A program made the translations under genes and the position numbers. A DNA stretch of 64,000 nt from Blastococcus sp. CPCC 205250 (GTDB taxonomy: Bacteria > Actinomycetota > Actinomycetes > Mycobacteriales > Geodermatophilaceae), in assembly GCF_019799925.1 (NCBI RefSeq), contig NZ_JABGCG010000002.1, positions 62,001-126,000 on the forward strand. Reading direction: 5' to 3'. Below the pieces are notes generated by a model. It worked only from the letters and a program-made list of their open reading frames with translations, did no database searches and was not told the origin of the DNA. Positions 1 to 7,499 of the stretch are shown piece by piece (position 1 is the first letter of the stretch; every line of letters starts with the position of its first letter).

Positions 1-565
1 CGCGCCCGTGCAGCGCGCCGACGTCCTGCTGCTGCAGCTCGAGGTGCCGGTGGAGACCGTCACCGCGGCCGCCCGCGCCGCCGACGGCACCGTGGTGCTC
101 AACCCCGCGCCGCCCGCGCCGCTGCCCGCGGAGCTGCTGGAGCGGGTCGACGTCCTCGTGCCCAACGAGCACGAGCTCGCCGCGCTGTCCGGCGTCCCGG
201 ACACCGAGCGGTCCCCGTCCGAGGTGGCGGCGCTGGCCCGCGAGCTGGCGAAGGGTCTCCGGGCCGCGGTGGTCGTCACCGTGGGCGCGCGCGGGGCCGT
301 CGTCGTCCCGGCCGACGGCGGGACGGCGCTGCTGCAGCCCCCGCCGCCCGTGACGCCCGTCGACACGACCGGCGCCGGGGACTGCTTCTGCGGCGCCCTG
401 TGCCAGGCGCTGGCCCGCGGGCAGGCCCTCCCCGAGGCGGTCCGCTACGCCGCGACCGCGGCCGCGCTGTCGACCACCGGTCCCGGTGCCCGCGGGGCGC
501 TGCCGGCCAACCGCGACGTCCAGAAGGCGCTGGAGCGGACCCCGGCGGCCCAGCCGCTCGGCTAG
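1..565 (+). CDS. rbsK: Ribokinase-like PfkB sugar kinase, 5' end outside the window
   Basis: The frame is open from the first bases to TAG at 563-565, so this is the C-terminal part (about 187 residues) of a PfkB-family kinase. Ribokinases phosphorylate D-ribose at O5 with ATP in the cytoplasm. The PfkB signature DTTGAGD, with the catalytic aspartate at its end, lies near nt 361-381. Before it come a PNEHEL segment and a VTVGARGAVV strand typical of ribokinase, and after it the alanine-rich C-terminal helix. Another PfkB sugar kinase is possible because the N-terminal sugar-binding part is missing. The gene faces the M20 gene tail to tail across a 57-bp palindrome that starts 7 nt after its stop. 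Confidence 0.85.
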   Translation, partial: APVQRADVLLLQLEVPVETVTAAARAADGTVVLNPAPPAPLPAELLERVDVLVPNEHELAALSGVPDTERSPSEVAALARELAKGLRAAVVVTVGARGAVVVPADGGTALLQPPPPVTPVDTTGAGDCFCGALCQALARGQALPEAVRYAATAAALSTTGPGARGALPANRDVQKALERTPAAQPLG

Positions 566-572
566 CCCTCGA

Positions 573-629
573 CGAGATCTGCACACTCGTCGGGATCAGC
601 GCCTGATGCCGACGAGTGTGCAGATCTCG
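573..629. repeat. 57-bp palindromic repeat, copy 1
   Basis: This is a near-perfect inverted repeat with 21-bp arms (573-593 and 609-629) that begin CGAGATCTGCACACTCG. A G/G mismatch follows, then an ATCA/TGAT inner stem and a 5-nt loop. It lies between the convergent ribokinase and M20 genes, 7 nt from each stop codon. Two more copies occur at 29134-29190 and 30128-30184, and each is preceded by the same CCCTCGA. Position and symmetry suggest a bidirectional terminator or a 3'-end mRNA structure, although no T-tract is present. Spread as a small non-autonomous element is the alternative. Confidence 0.9.
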
Positions 630-636
630 CGGACGG

Positions 637-1851
637 TCAGGGGGCGGCGAGGGAGGCGGCGACGTCGGCGTAGAGCCCGGCGAACGACCGCAGCGTGGCC
701 AGCGACAGCCGGTCGCGCCGCGGGTCGGCCGGGTCCGGCGAGGCGGCCGGGCCGGTGCGCGCGGTGTCGATGCCCGCGGCGCGGAAGACGACGCCGTCGG
801 TCGACCCCGTCCAGTCCCGGACGACGACCGGCGGCTCGGACCGGTGGCGCCCCCAGGCGGCCTCCGTGGCCCGCACGACGGGCGCGTCGGCCGCGGTGAC
901 CCCCGCGGGGTGCAGCGGCTCGGCCTCGACCGCGACGGCGCAGCCGGCCAGCGGCGTCCGCGCCAGCTCCGCGCGCACCGCGGCGGCCAGGTCGCCGGCG
1001 AGCTCCGCCAGGTCGTCGCCGGGCACGGTGACGGCGTACAGCCGCAGGTCCAGCACCGCCGGCAGCAGGTCCGGCTTGTCCGGCCGGCCCCCGGAGAGCG
1101 CGCCCAGCCCGAGCTCGCCCCCGAGGCCGTCGGCCCGGTCCCGGCGGGCGTCGCGGAAGGCCACCCGCCACCGGCCGACCGCCTCGAGCACCGTCCCCGC
1201 GTGCACCAGCACGCCACCGACCGGGTCGGCCGACCGCGGCGCCAGCGCGGCGCCCATCCGGCCGGTGACGGTCAGCCGCAGGTAGCCGGCGCCGGGCTCG
1301 GCGCGCAGCACCGCCGCCGGGCCGCCCTTGGCCACCAGGACGGCGTCCGGGCGCGGGTGCGTGGCCAGGTGCGCGAGAGCCCCGGCGCTGGAGGAGGGGC
1401 GCACCGAGCCCGGCGGCAGGGCGGCCGGGAGCGCGCTGCGGTGGGTGCCGGAGCCGGCCAGCAGCAGCTGCAGGGTGCGGTGCGGCCGGCCCGTCAGCCG
1501 CTCGGCGGCCTCCGCCAGCCCGGCGAGCGCGGCGGCGGCGGGACCGCGGGCGACGCCGAGCCCCGGCCCGCTCACCTCGTCGCCGTCGATGCGCAGCGGC
1601 CGGGGGTCGTCGGCGCGGCCGGTGACCGGCGCGTCCTCGGCGGGCCGCCCGGACAGCGAGGTGTCCAGGTGGGAGGCGAGCAGCAGCGCCGGGGGGCCGT
1701 CGCCGGGCAGCGTGACGACGACGTTCGCCCCCGCCTCGCCCACCGCCGTGACGGACCAGTCCAGCCCGGGCAGGGCGTCGCGCCCCCAGGCGGCGAGGGC
1801 CTCGGCGGCCGGCCGCTCGGCGCCGTGCGGGGCCGGGGTCGCCGCGAGCAC
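637..1851 (-). CDS. M20-family peptidase-like protein with lost metal ligands
   Basis: The fold pattern is that of an M20/ArgE/DapE/CPG2 amidohydrolase: a first metal motif ASHLDT, a lid domain in the middle, and a C-terminal stretch STDGVVFRAAGI that matches the family's GGTDA region. The other expected ligands look replaced. GxGxxDxKGG reads GPGLGVARGP without the bridging Asp, the catalytic Glu-Glu pair reads GTH, and the last His reads Arg. It may therefore be non-catalytic or have a changed site. GTG at 1851 gives 404 residues. The family-like N-terminal helix runs further upstream, to a CTG at 1911 that overlaps the preceding TGA, which would give 424 residues. It is the last gene of the Rieske dioxygenase operon. 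Confidence 0.75.
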   Translation of the reverse strand: MLAATPAPHGAERPAAEALAAWGRDALPGLDWSVTAVGEAGANVVVTLPGDGPPALLLASHLDTSLSGRPAEDAPVTGRADDPRPLRIDGDEVSGPGLGVARGPAAAALAGLAEAAERLTGRPHRTLQLLLAGSGTHRSALPAALPPGSVRPSSSAGALAHLATHPRPDAVLVAKGGPAAVLRAEPGAGYLRLTVTGRMGAALAPRSADPVGGVLVHAGTVLEAVGRWRVAFRDARRDRADGLGGELGLGALSGGRPDKPDLLPAVLDLRLYAVTVPGDDLAELAGDLAAAVRAELARTPLAGCAVAVEAEPLHPAGVTAADAPVVRATEAAWGRHRSEPPVVVRDWTGSTDGVVFRAAGIDTARTGPAASPDPADPRRDRLSLATLRSFAGLYADVAASLAAP

Positions 1852-1907
1852 GCCGAGGGCGGCGGGGAGCAGCTCCCCGCCGCCCTCGGCGGACGTCCCG
1901 GTCGAGC

Positions 1908-3119
1908 TCAGAAACGGCCCCAGTCGTCGCTGGCCGGCCGCCAGACGTCGATGTTGCGCGGGTCGGCGACCATCTTGCGTGCCCGGTGGGTCTCGTGCTC
2001 CTCCGGCGTGAACACCCGGTGGGCGTCGCACAGCTCGTAGCGCGGGCCGTACTTCGGGTCGTGCATGTAGAAGGCGATCGACGTCGACGCGGAGTGGTTG
2101 ACCATGTCCGAGACGATCGGCCGGTCCTTGTACAGCGCCCGGGCGCGCATCCGCATGACGTGGTCGAGGCTCTTCATCGCGAAGCACAGGTGCCCGACGA
2201 ACGACCCCTCGCCGCGGCTGCGGGAGATCGCCAGGGAGTGGTGGTAGCGGTCCTCGCAGCGGAAGAACGTCGTCGACCCCACGACGTGGTCGCTGGCCAT
2301 GAAGCCGAGCACCCCGGAGTAGAAGCCGACCATCTCGTCGAACCGCTCGGTGATGAGGAACGGGTGGACGAGGTCCACCGGCCGCAGCTCCACGTGCGGG
2401 GCCTCGGCGTACTCGTGGAACTCGGTGAAGAGCTCGACGACCATGCCGTCGGGGTCGCGCACGGCGAAGCCCTCGTCGCACAGCGCCGCCTGGCGCTCGT
2501 CCAGCTCGAGCACCTCCAGGCCGGCGTCGACGACCCGCTTCTGGATCTGCCCGAGCACCTCGGGGCTCTCCACGCTGTAGCCGACCGCCACCGTGTGCCC
2601 GATCTCGCGGTGCGGCGCGGCGATCAGCTCGATGCAGTGGTGCTCGATGTCGGTGCGCAGGTAGGCCCGCTCCGCCGTCCGCTGCTCCACCTGGAGCCCG
2701 ACGTGGTAGACGAGGAAGTCGATCGTCTCGTCGAGGTCGGGCACCTCGATGCGGGCGTACTCCATGCCGAAGGGGCCGTGCGGCCGGGTGCTGACCGGTG
2801 CGGTCATCAGGTCTCCTGAGCTGGGGGTGTACTCGTAGCTGACGATGGCCCGCTCGGCGATGACCGGGCGCCACACCTCGGCGACGAAGCGCTCGTGCCG
2901 TTCGCTGGACAGGTAGGCGGCGAGCTCGGCCTCGGTGTCGAACTCGACGGAGAAGGCGTGCGTGAAGCGGTCGTCGCGGGTGCTGCGGTTCTGGCCCGAG
3001 GACCAGCGCTGCATCGCCGGGTAGTGCGCCGGGAAGGTCTCCAGCTCCGCCTGGAGCGCGTCGACCGTCGCCTGGTCGACGCCGTCCCGGAACCGGTAGG
3101 CCACGGTGTGCCGGATCAT
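1908..3119 (-). CDS. Fusion of a Dabb domain with a VOC extradiol-type dioxygenase
   Basis: This is a 403-residue protein. Residues 1 to about 98 form a Dabb (stress-responsive alpha/beta barrel) domain, beginning MIRHTVAYRF. From about residue 105 two VOC modules follow, as in type I extradiol dioxygenases. The C-terminal module has candidates for the 2-His-1-Glu iron site: His in DLVHPF, His in FVGHLC and Glu in PRYELC. Ring cleavage of a catecholic product of the neighbouring Rieske enzyme is the natural role (inference). An ATG at 2807 (Met105), preceded by AGGAG at good spacing, could also start the dioxygenase alone, and no stop separates the two parts. It lies 22 nt after the Rieske beta gene and overlaps the M20 frame. 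Confidence 0.85.
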   Translation of the reverse strand: MIRHTVAYRFRDGVDQATVDALQAELETFPAHYPAMQRWSSGQNRSTRDDRFTHAFSVEFDTEAELAAYLSSERHERFVAEVWRPVIAERAIVSYEYTPSSGDLMTAPVSTRPHGPFGMEYARIEVPDLDETIDFLVYHVGLQVEQRTAERAYLRTDIEHHCIELIAAPHREIGHTVAVGYSVESPEVLGQIQKRVVDAGLEVLELDERQAALCDEGFAVRDPDGMVVELFTEFHEYAEAPHVELRPVDLVHPFLITERFDEMVGFYSGVLGFMASDHVVGSTTFFRCEDRYHHSLAISRSRGEGSFVGHLCFAMKSLDHVMRMRARALYKDRPIVSDMVNHSASTSIAFYMHDPKYGPRYELCDAHRVFTPEEHETHRARKMVADPRNIDVWRPASDDWGRF

Positions 3120-3141
3120 CGCTGAGCTCCTCGGGGTCCCG

Positions 3142-3657
3142 TCACAGGATGAAGGAGAGCCGGGCGCCGGCCTCGAGGCGCTCGAGGGCGAGCACCGCGC
3201 GGCGCAGGCGGAAGCGCAGTCCGTCCTCGGTCACGAGCAGCCGGTGGGCGTAGCGGCCGGGGAAGCTGTTCACGTGGCCGTCGCGGGCGCGGTGCACCAG
3301 GAAGTTGGCGGCCACGGTCAGCTCGTCCCCGTCCCGCTCGGTCAGCCGCACGTTCGTGATCATGCGGTGCGTCAGCGAGGCGGGGTTCTCCGCGTGCGCC
3401 TTGCGGCTGCGGAGCCGCTTCACGCGGGCGCGCAGGAGGTCCCAGTCGTCGCAGACGAAGTAGCCGCCCTGGCTGGCCGGGGTGTTCCCGGCGTCGGTCG
3501 TCGGGATCTCGAACCGGCCGCCCTCGACGAACAGCGCCAGCCACTCGTCGTAGCGCTGCCGGTCGAGCAGGTCGGCCTCGGCGAAGAGGAAGTCCTCCAC
3601 CTCGGCCCGGGTGACGGTGCGGGTCGAGCCCGGCACGGCCGTGTCGAGCGCGGTCAT
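3142..3657 (-). CDS. Aromatic-ring-hydroxylating dioxygenase, beta (small) subunit
   Basis: The protein has 171 residues and the SnoaL/NTF2-like fold of Rieske dioxygenase small subunits. It opens with an acidic helix (VEDFLFAEADLLDRQRYDEWLAL cut here to its core EADLLDRQRYDEWLAL), then RFEIPTT, and ends with the typical YAHRLLV and RFRLRRAVLAL strands. Beta subunits have no redox centre and stabilise the alpha3beta3 hexamer. Its ATG overlaps the alpha-subunit stop as ATGA, so the two are translationally coupled. No dedicated ferredoxin or reductase gene lies in the operon. Confidence 0.9.
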   Translation of the reverse strand: MTALDTAVPGSTRTVTRAEVEDFLFAEADLLDRQRYDEWLALFVEGGRFEIPTTDAGNTPASQGGYFVCDDWDLLRARVKRLRSRKAHAENPASLTHRMITNVRLTERDGDELTVAANFLVHRARDGHVNSFPGRYAHRLLVTEDGLRFRLRRAVLALERLEAGARLSFIL

Positions 3658-5081
3658 CGGGCCGCCACCTCGTCCCCCGTCTCCAGGCCGGCCAGGATCT
3701 CGTCCAGGCCGTGCGGCCGCTTGCTGGGCAGCGGGGTGGGCTCGGGCTGCGCCGGCGGGGGCGTGCCGACGTCGACCGGCCCACCGCCACCGACGGCGCT
3801 CACCCAGTGCCGCCAGAAGCCGCGCATCGCGCCCTCGTCGGTCGAGCGGCCGCGCCGGCCGGTCCCGTCGTCGGCCATGCCGCGGGACATGTCGCTGTAG
3901 TCCAGCTCGGCGCGGCCGTCGCCGGCGGTCGCCTCGATGCCGCGCTGCACGGCCTCGTAGGCCTCGATGTCGTCGGGCGTGGCCAGGCCGCCGGGGCCGA
4001 CGAAGCTGACCATCGTGCGCATCCGCAGGTCGCGGACGGCGGGGTCCTCCCCGCGCGGGGCCAACTGCCAGGCGCGGACGTCGGTGTGCCCGGGGGCGAC
4101 CGGCTCCAGCTGGCGGATCGACAGGCCCTCGAGGTCGAACAGCAGCAGGTTGGGGAAGACGAAGAGGATGTGGCTCTCGTCGGCCACCAGGTGTGCCCGC
4201 TCGGAGCCCAGGCGCAGCTCCATCTCGCGGCGGTGCTCGGCGGTGCGGACCCGCTCCTCCTCGCCGAAGCGCGGCTCCCAGAGCATGCTGATCCGCCCGC
4301 CGTGGCCGGTGAGGATGAGCAGCGAGTGGCCGTTGCCGAGGTTGTAGGCGTACTGGTCGTCGTCGTCGACGGCGAAGCCGCTCTCCCGCAGGTACCCGAC
4401 GAACGTGTTGTGGGTCGGGGAGAAGTGGTAGCCGTCCATGGCGTTCTCGACGGCGAGCTTCCAGTTGCCGCGGACGCCGTAGAGCTGGGTGCCCGGGAGC
4501 ACCTCCATGCCCGCGACGTGCTGCTCGCTGATCATCCGCATGTAGTCGGCGGCCGGGCCGAGGTGGTCGACCAGCGGCGGGACGTCGTCGGTGAAGGAGA
4601 CGAAGACGAAGCCCTCGAAGACCTCCAGCTTCGCGACCTCGCGCAGCCGCATGCTGGCCTTGTACTCCTCGTCGGCGTAGGCCGAGGGGTCCGGGATGGC
4701 GGCCACCTCGCCCGTGTTGTGGAAGGCCCACGCGTGGTAGAAGCAGTTGAAGTGCTTGCTGGAGCCCTGCGTCTCGCGGCACAGCACCGTCCCGCGGTGC
4801 GGGCAGCTGTTGAGGAAGGCGTGCAGCTCGCCGGTGGAGTCGCGGGTGAAGATCAGCGGCCGGCCGCCGAGCGTGCGGACCTTGAAGTCGTTCGGCGCCA
4901 GCTCGGTCTCGTGGCCGAGGTACAGCCAGGTGCGCTCCCAGATCCGCGCGCGCTCGGCGGCGAACAGGGCCTCGTCGCGGTACGCGCGGCGGTGCACGCG
5001 GAAGGCGAGGCGCTCCCAGTCCTGGACGACCAGCGGCGCGGCGGCGGCGTCCGAGTCGGGGTGGGGGCTGGGCGACGTCAC
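3654..5081 (-). CDS. Rieske aromatic-ring-hydroxylating dioxygenase, alpha subunit
   Basis: This is a 475-residue catalytic subunit. The Rieske [2Fe-2S] motif is Cys93-x-His95 ... Cys113-x2-His116 (CPHRG and CFYH). The mononuclear iron site is Asp216-x2-His219-x4-His224 in ENAMDGYHFSPTH. Such enzymes add both atoms of O2 across an aromatic ring, using electrons from a ferredoxin and reductase. I chose the GTG at 5081 because GGGAG lies 5 nt upstream and the Pro/Arg-rich extension further upstream looks non-coding. It is the first gene of a leftward operon with the beta subunit, the Dabb-dioxygenase and the M20-like protein. An IclR-type palindrome at 5147-5167 covers its promoter region. Substrate unknown. 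Confidence 0.93.
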   Translation of the reverse strand: MTSPSPHPDSDAAAAPLVVQDWERLAFRVHRRAYRDEALFAAERARIWERTWLYLGHETELAPNDFKVRTLGGRPLIFTRDSTGELHAFLNSCPHRGTVLCRETQGSSKHFNCFYHAWAFHNTGEVAAIPDPSAYADEEYKASMRLREVAKLEVFEGFVFVSFTDDVPPLVDHLGPAADYMRMISEQHVAGMEVLPGTQLYGVRGNWKLAVENAMDGYHFSPTHNTFVGYLRESGFAVDDDDQYAYNLGNGHSLLILTGHGGRISMLWEPRFGEEERVRTAEHRREMELRLGSERAHLVADESHILFVFPNLLLFDLEGLSIRQLEPVAPGHTDVRAWQLAPRGEDPAVRDLRMRTMVSFVGPGGLATPDDIEAYEAVQRGIEATAGDGRAELDYSDMSRGMADDGTGRRGRSTDEGAMRGFWRHWVSAVGGGGPVDVGTPPPAQPEPTPLPSKRPHGLDEILAGLETGDEVAAR

Positions 5082-5146
5082 AGTGGCTCCCGTCTGCCCC
5101 GCCGGAGCGGGGGCGGCACGACTACGCGGTAACTCGGGTGAAACAC

Positions 5147-5167
5147 ATGCGAGATGCTGTCTCGCAT
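5147..5167. promoter_or_regulatory. Palindromic operator, best copy of the proposed IclR regulon site
   Basis: A perfect inverted repeat, ATGCGAGA-N5-TCTCGCAT with spacer TGCTG, lies 66 bp upstream of the Rieske alpha start and 193 bp upstream of the IclR gene. It is the most symmetric of a set of similar sites ahead of several operons here. IclR regulators normally bind palindromes in the divergent region next to their own gene. Confidence 0.7.
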
Positions 5168-5275
5168 CGCGGTACTGAGCATGTGCTGCCCGTCCTCGCG
5201 TGTCAACCAGTCGACCGCGCCGCGGTGCCGCGCGCGCCGCTGGGGGCACCGACGTTGACCGCTCCCCGTCTCGGC

Positions 5276-5296
5276 GGTCAGGATGCTGTCTCACGT
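5276..5296. promoter_or_regulatory. Second, weaker IclR-type site
   Basis: The centre and right arm (TGCTG then TCTCACGT) match the site at 5147-5167, and the decamer ATGCTGTCTC is repeated exactly. The left arm is not conserved. It lies 64 bp upstream of the IclR GTG, suited to autoregulation. Confidence 0.45.
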
Positions 5297-5359
5297 CGGG
5301 AGACGGGCGCGCCGTCCCTGGACCCGCCTCCCGCCACCACTCCCCGAGGAGCCCAGCCC

Positions 5360-6145
5360 GTGTCCGAGCCTGCCAGCCGCCCGGCGCGCGACGGCGACGC
5401 CGCCGCGCCGACGATCCAGACGGTGCAGCGGGCCGCGCTCATCCTCGACGCCTTCACGCCCGCCAAGCCCTACCTCAGCCTCAACGAGATCACCCAGCGG
5501 CTGGGTGCGAGCAAGGCGACCGCCCACCGCTACACCAAGGCCCTGCGGGCGGCGAAGCTGCTGCGCTACGACGAGCGGTCGGCGCTGTTCTCCCTCGGCC
5601 CGCAGGTGCTCACCCTGGGCGCGGCCGCCCGGGCGGGCCTGCCGATCGTCAGCGCCGCGGAGCCGTTCATGGAGCGGCTGGTGCACCAGGTCGACGAGAC
5701 GGTGGTCCTGTCGGTGTGGGACGGCGAGTCCCCGATCGTCGTGCGCTCGGTCGACAACACCGACCGGGTGATCCGGATCAGCGTGCGGGTGGGCTCGCGG
5801 CTGGACCCGGTGCAGTCGGCGCAGGGCCGGGTCTTCTGCGCCTGGCTGCGGCCGGAGGAGGTCGCGGGGCTGCCCCGGGCGCTCAAGCGCGACCCCGACC
5901 TGCGCGCCGAGATCGACGCCGTGCGCGACGCGGGGGTCTCGGTCAACGTGCCGGCGGTCAACGGGGTGCGCACGCTGGCCGCCCCGGTGTTCCAGGGCCC
6001 GACGCTGGTCGGCTCGGTCGCCATCGTCGGGACGACGGCGTCGATCGACCCCGACGTGCACAGCCCCATGGCCGCCGCGCTCGTGCAGACGGCCAAGGAG
6101 ATCTCCGCCCACCTCGGCACCGAGGACCCCGCGCCCGCCGGCTGA
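5360..6145 (+). CDS. IclR-family transcriptional regulator
   Basis: The protein has 261 residues. An N-terminal winged helix (about residues 18-80: TIQTVQRAALILDAF, LSLNEITQRLGASKATAHRY) is followed by the IclR effector-binding domain, with its SVWDGESPIVVRSVDN, SAQGRVFCAWL and NVPAVNGVRTLAAPVF segments. These regulators sense small aromatic or carbonyl acids and control catabolic operons. GTG at 5360 has GAGGA nine nt upstream; a longer frame from 5138 adds an unlikely Pro/Arg-rich leader and runs through the operator. The gene is divergent from the Rieske operon. A strong hairpin follows at 6191-6224. It probably controls the units that carry the ATGCGAGA-type sites. Confidence 0.92.
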   Translation: MSEPASRPARDGDAAAPTIQTVQRAALILDAFTPAKPYLSLNEITQRLGASKATAHRYTKALRAAKLLRYDERSALFSLGPQVLTLGAAARAGLPIVSAAEPFMERLVHQVDETVVLSVWDGESPIVVRSVDNTDRVIRISVRVGSRLDPVQSAQGRVFCAWLRPEEVAGLPRALKRDPDLRAEIDAVRDAGVSVNVPAVNGVRTLAAPVFQGPTLVGSVAIVGTTASIDPDVHSPMAAALVQTAKEISAHLGTEDPAPAG

Positions 6146-6190
6146 CCCGCTGCCCGGCCCACCGGCGGACGCACCTCGTCCCGCCGCTCC

Positions 6191-6224
6191 CCGTGCTCTG
6201 CCCACCGGCGTGGGCAGAGCACGG
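6191..6224. terminator. Bidirectional hairpin terminator
   Basis: A perfect 14-bp stem (CCGTGCTCTGCCCA at 6191-6204 with its complement at 6211-6224) has a 6-nt loop. It lies between the convergent IclR and cupin genes. No T-tract follows, which is usual at this GC content. Confidence 0.75.
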
Positions 6225-6267
6225 GCGTGCGAGGGGGTGGAGGCGGTCCGGTGTCCCGGACGCGGGG

Positions 6268-6675
6268 TCAGGAGCCGGACGGGGCGGCGGAGAGCCAGCC
6301 GAGCGCGGAGGCGAAGTCGGCCCGCGGCGGCACGAAGAAGTCGATGTTCACGCACGGACCCTCGAGCGGCTCCACGAAGTGCTCCGCGCCCGCCGGCACC
6401 AGCAGGAACGAGCCCGCCCGCATCCGGTGCGGCGTCCCGGACACGTGGTAGTCGCACACGCCCTCGGCGATGTGGACCAGCTGGTCGAAGTCCGCGTGGG
6501 AGTGCGGGTTGAGCGTCATCCCGACGTCGAGGCTGTGCCAGGCGATCATGATCTCGTCGGTGCTGTAGACCTTGCGCCGCACGCCCGGGCGGACGGTCTC
6601 GGCGGGGATGTCGTCCCAGTTCACCACCCGTCCGAACAGGGCTGCGTTGCGCGACGGGGCGGGCTCGGTGCTCAT
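6268..6675 (-). CDS. Small cupin-domain protein
   Basis: A 135-residue single-domain cupin. The first motif has His58, His60 and Gln65 (NPHSHADFDQLVH), and the second motif has His99 (PAGAEHFVEP), giving a possible mononuclear metal site. Single cupins in degradation operons act as dioxygenases, isomerases or small-molecule binders; nothing here decides which. Its ATG overlaps the aldolase stop (ATGA), and it is the last gene of the operon that starts at 9633. Confidence 0.85.
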   Translation of the reverse strand: MSTEPAPSRNAALFGRVVNWDDIPAETVRPGVRRKVYSTDEIMIAWHSLDVGMTLNPHSHADFDQLVHIAEGVCDYHVSGTPHRMRAGSFLLVPAGAEHFVEPLEGPCVNIDFFVPPRADFASALGWLSAAPSGS

Positions 6676-7448
6676 CGGGTCTCCGGGGACGAGGGGGCGG
6701 CGGCGCGCAGCGCGGCGCCGAGGAACTGCAGGTCGGAGCCGACCACGAGGTAGCCGGCCGAGCCCAGGCCCAGCCCGTCGGCGGCGTCGGGCCGGGGCGC
6801 CCAGCCGCCGAAGGCGACACCGGCACCGAGAGCGGCCTCGGCCACGGTGTCCACCTCGGCCCGGACGGCCGCGGCGTCGTCGGGATCGAGCCCCAGCGCG
6901 ACGGTCAGGTCGGTGGTGCCGACGAACGCGACGTCCAGCCCCGTGACGACCTGCGCCAGGGGGTCGACGGTGCGGCACTCGATCTGCCCGACGAGCACCG
7001 GCGGGTCGGCCCGCTCGGCCGCCAGGTACCCGGTCAGCCCGGTTGCCCCGTACCCGGCGCCGACGTGGGCGAGGCTCACCGACCGCCGGCCGACCGGGCC
7101 GTAGGCGACGGCGGCCTGCAGCTCCTCCCGCTGGGCGACCGAGGTCAGCATCGAGAGCTGGATGCCGGCGGCGCCGGCCTCCAGCACCCGGTTGACCAGC
7201 GGCGGGTCGACGCGCGCCAGCCGGACGAGGGCCGGCAGACCCAGCGCGTCGGCGTAGCGGAGCAGGGTGAACGCCTCGGTCTCGCCCAGCGTGGAGTGCT
7301 CGAGGTCGACGACGACGAAGTCGAAGCGGGCCGCGGCGGCCAGCTCCAGCACGTCGGGGCACGGCAGCTTGACGAACACGCCCGTGAGCCGGTCGCCGGA
7401 GGCGAGGGCGGCGCGCAGTCCCGCCCGCACCCGGTGCACGTCGCTCAT
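6672..7448 (-). CDS. HpcH/HpaI-type class II aldolase
   Basis: The 258-residue TIM-barrel protein belongs to the HpcH/HpaI/2-dehydro-3-deoxyglucarate aldolase family, which uses a divalent metal to split 4-hydroxy-2-oxo acids into pyruvate and an aldehyde. Visible markers are VVVDLEHS (Glu50-His51), GIQLSMLTSV and a QIE strand with the metal-binding Glu. ATG at 7448 has GGGAG seven nt upstream; a GTG two codons earlier is too close to that site. It would complete a meta-cleavage pathway together with the Rieske dioxygenase, the extradiol dioxygenase and the FAH-family protein (inference). Confidence 0.88.
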   Translation of the reverse strand: MSDVHRVRAGLRAALASGDRLTGVFVKLPCPDVLELAAAARFDFVVVDLEHSTLGETEAFTLLRYADALGLPALVRLARVDPPLVNRVLEAGAAGIQLSMLTSVAQREELQAAVAYGPVGRRSVSLAHVGAGYGATGLTGYLAAERADPPVLVGQIECRTVDPLAQVVTGLDVAFVGTTDLTVALGLDPDDAAAVRAEVDTVAEAALGAGVAFGGWAPRPDAADGLGLGSAGYLVVGSDLQFLGAALRAAAPSSPETR

Positions 7449-7499
7449 CGCCACACTCCCGTCGGTCGAGGGCCGGTCGGCAGGCGCCGCCCGGTCACG

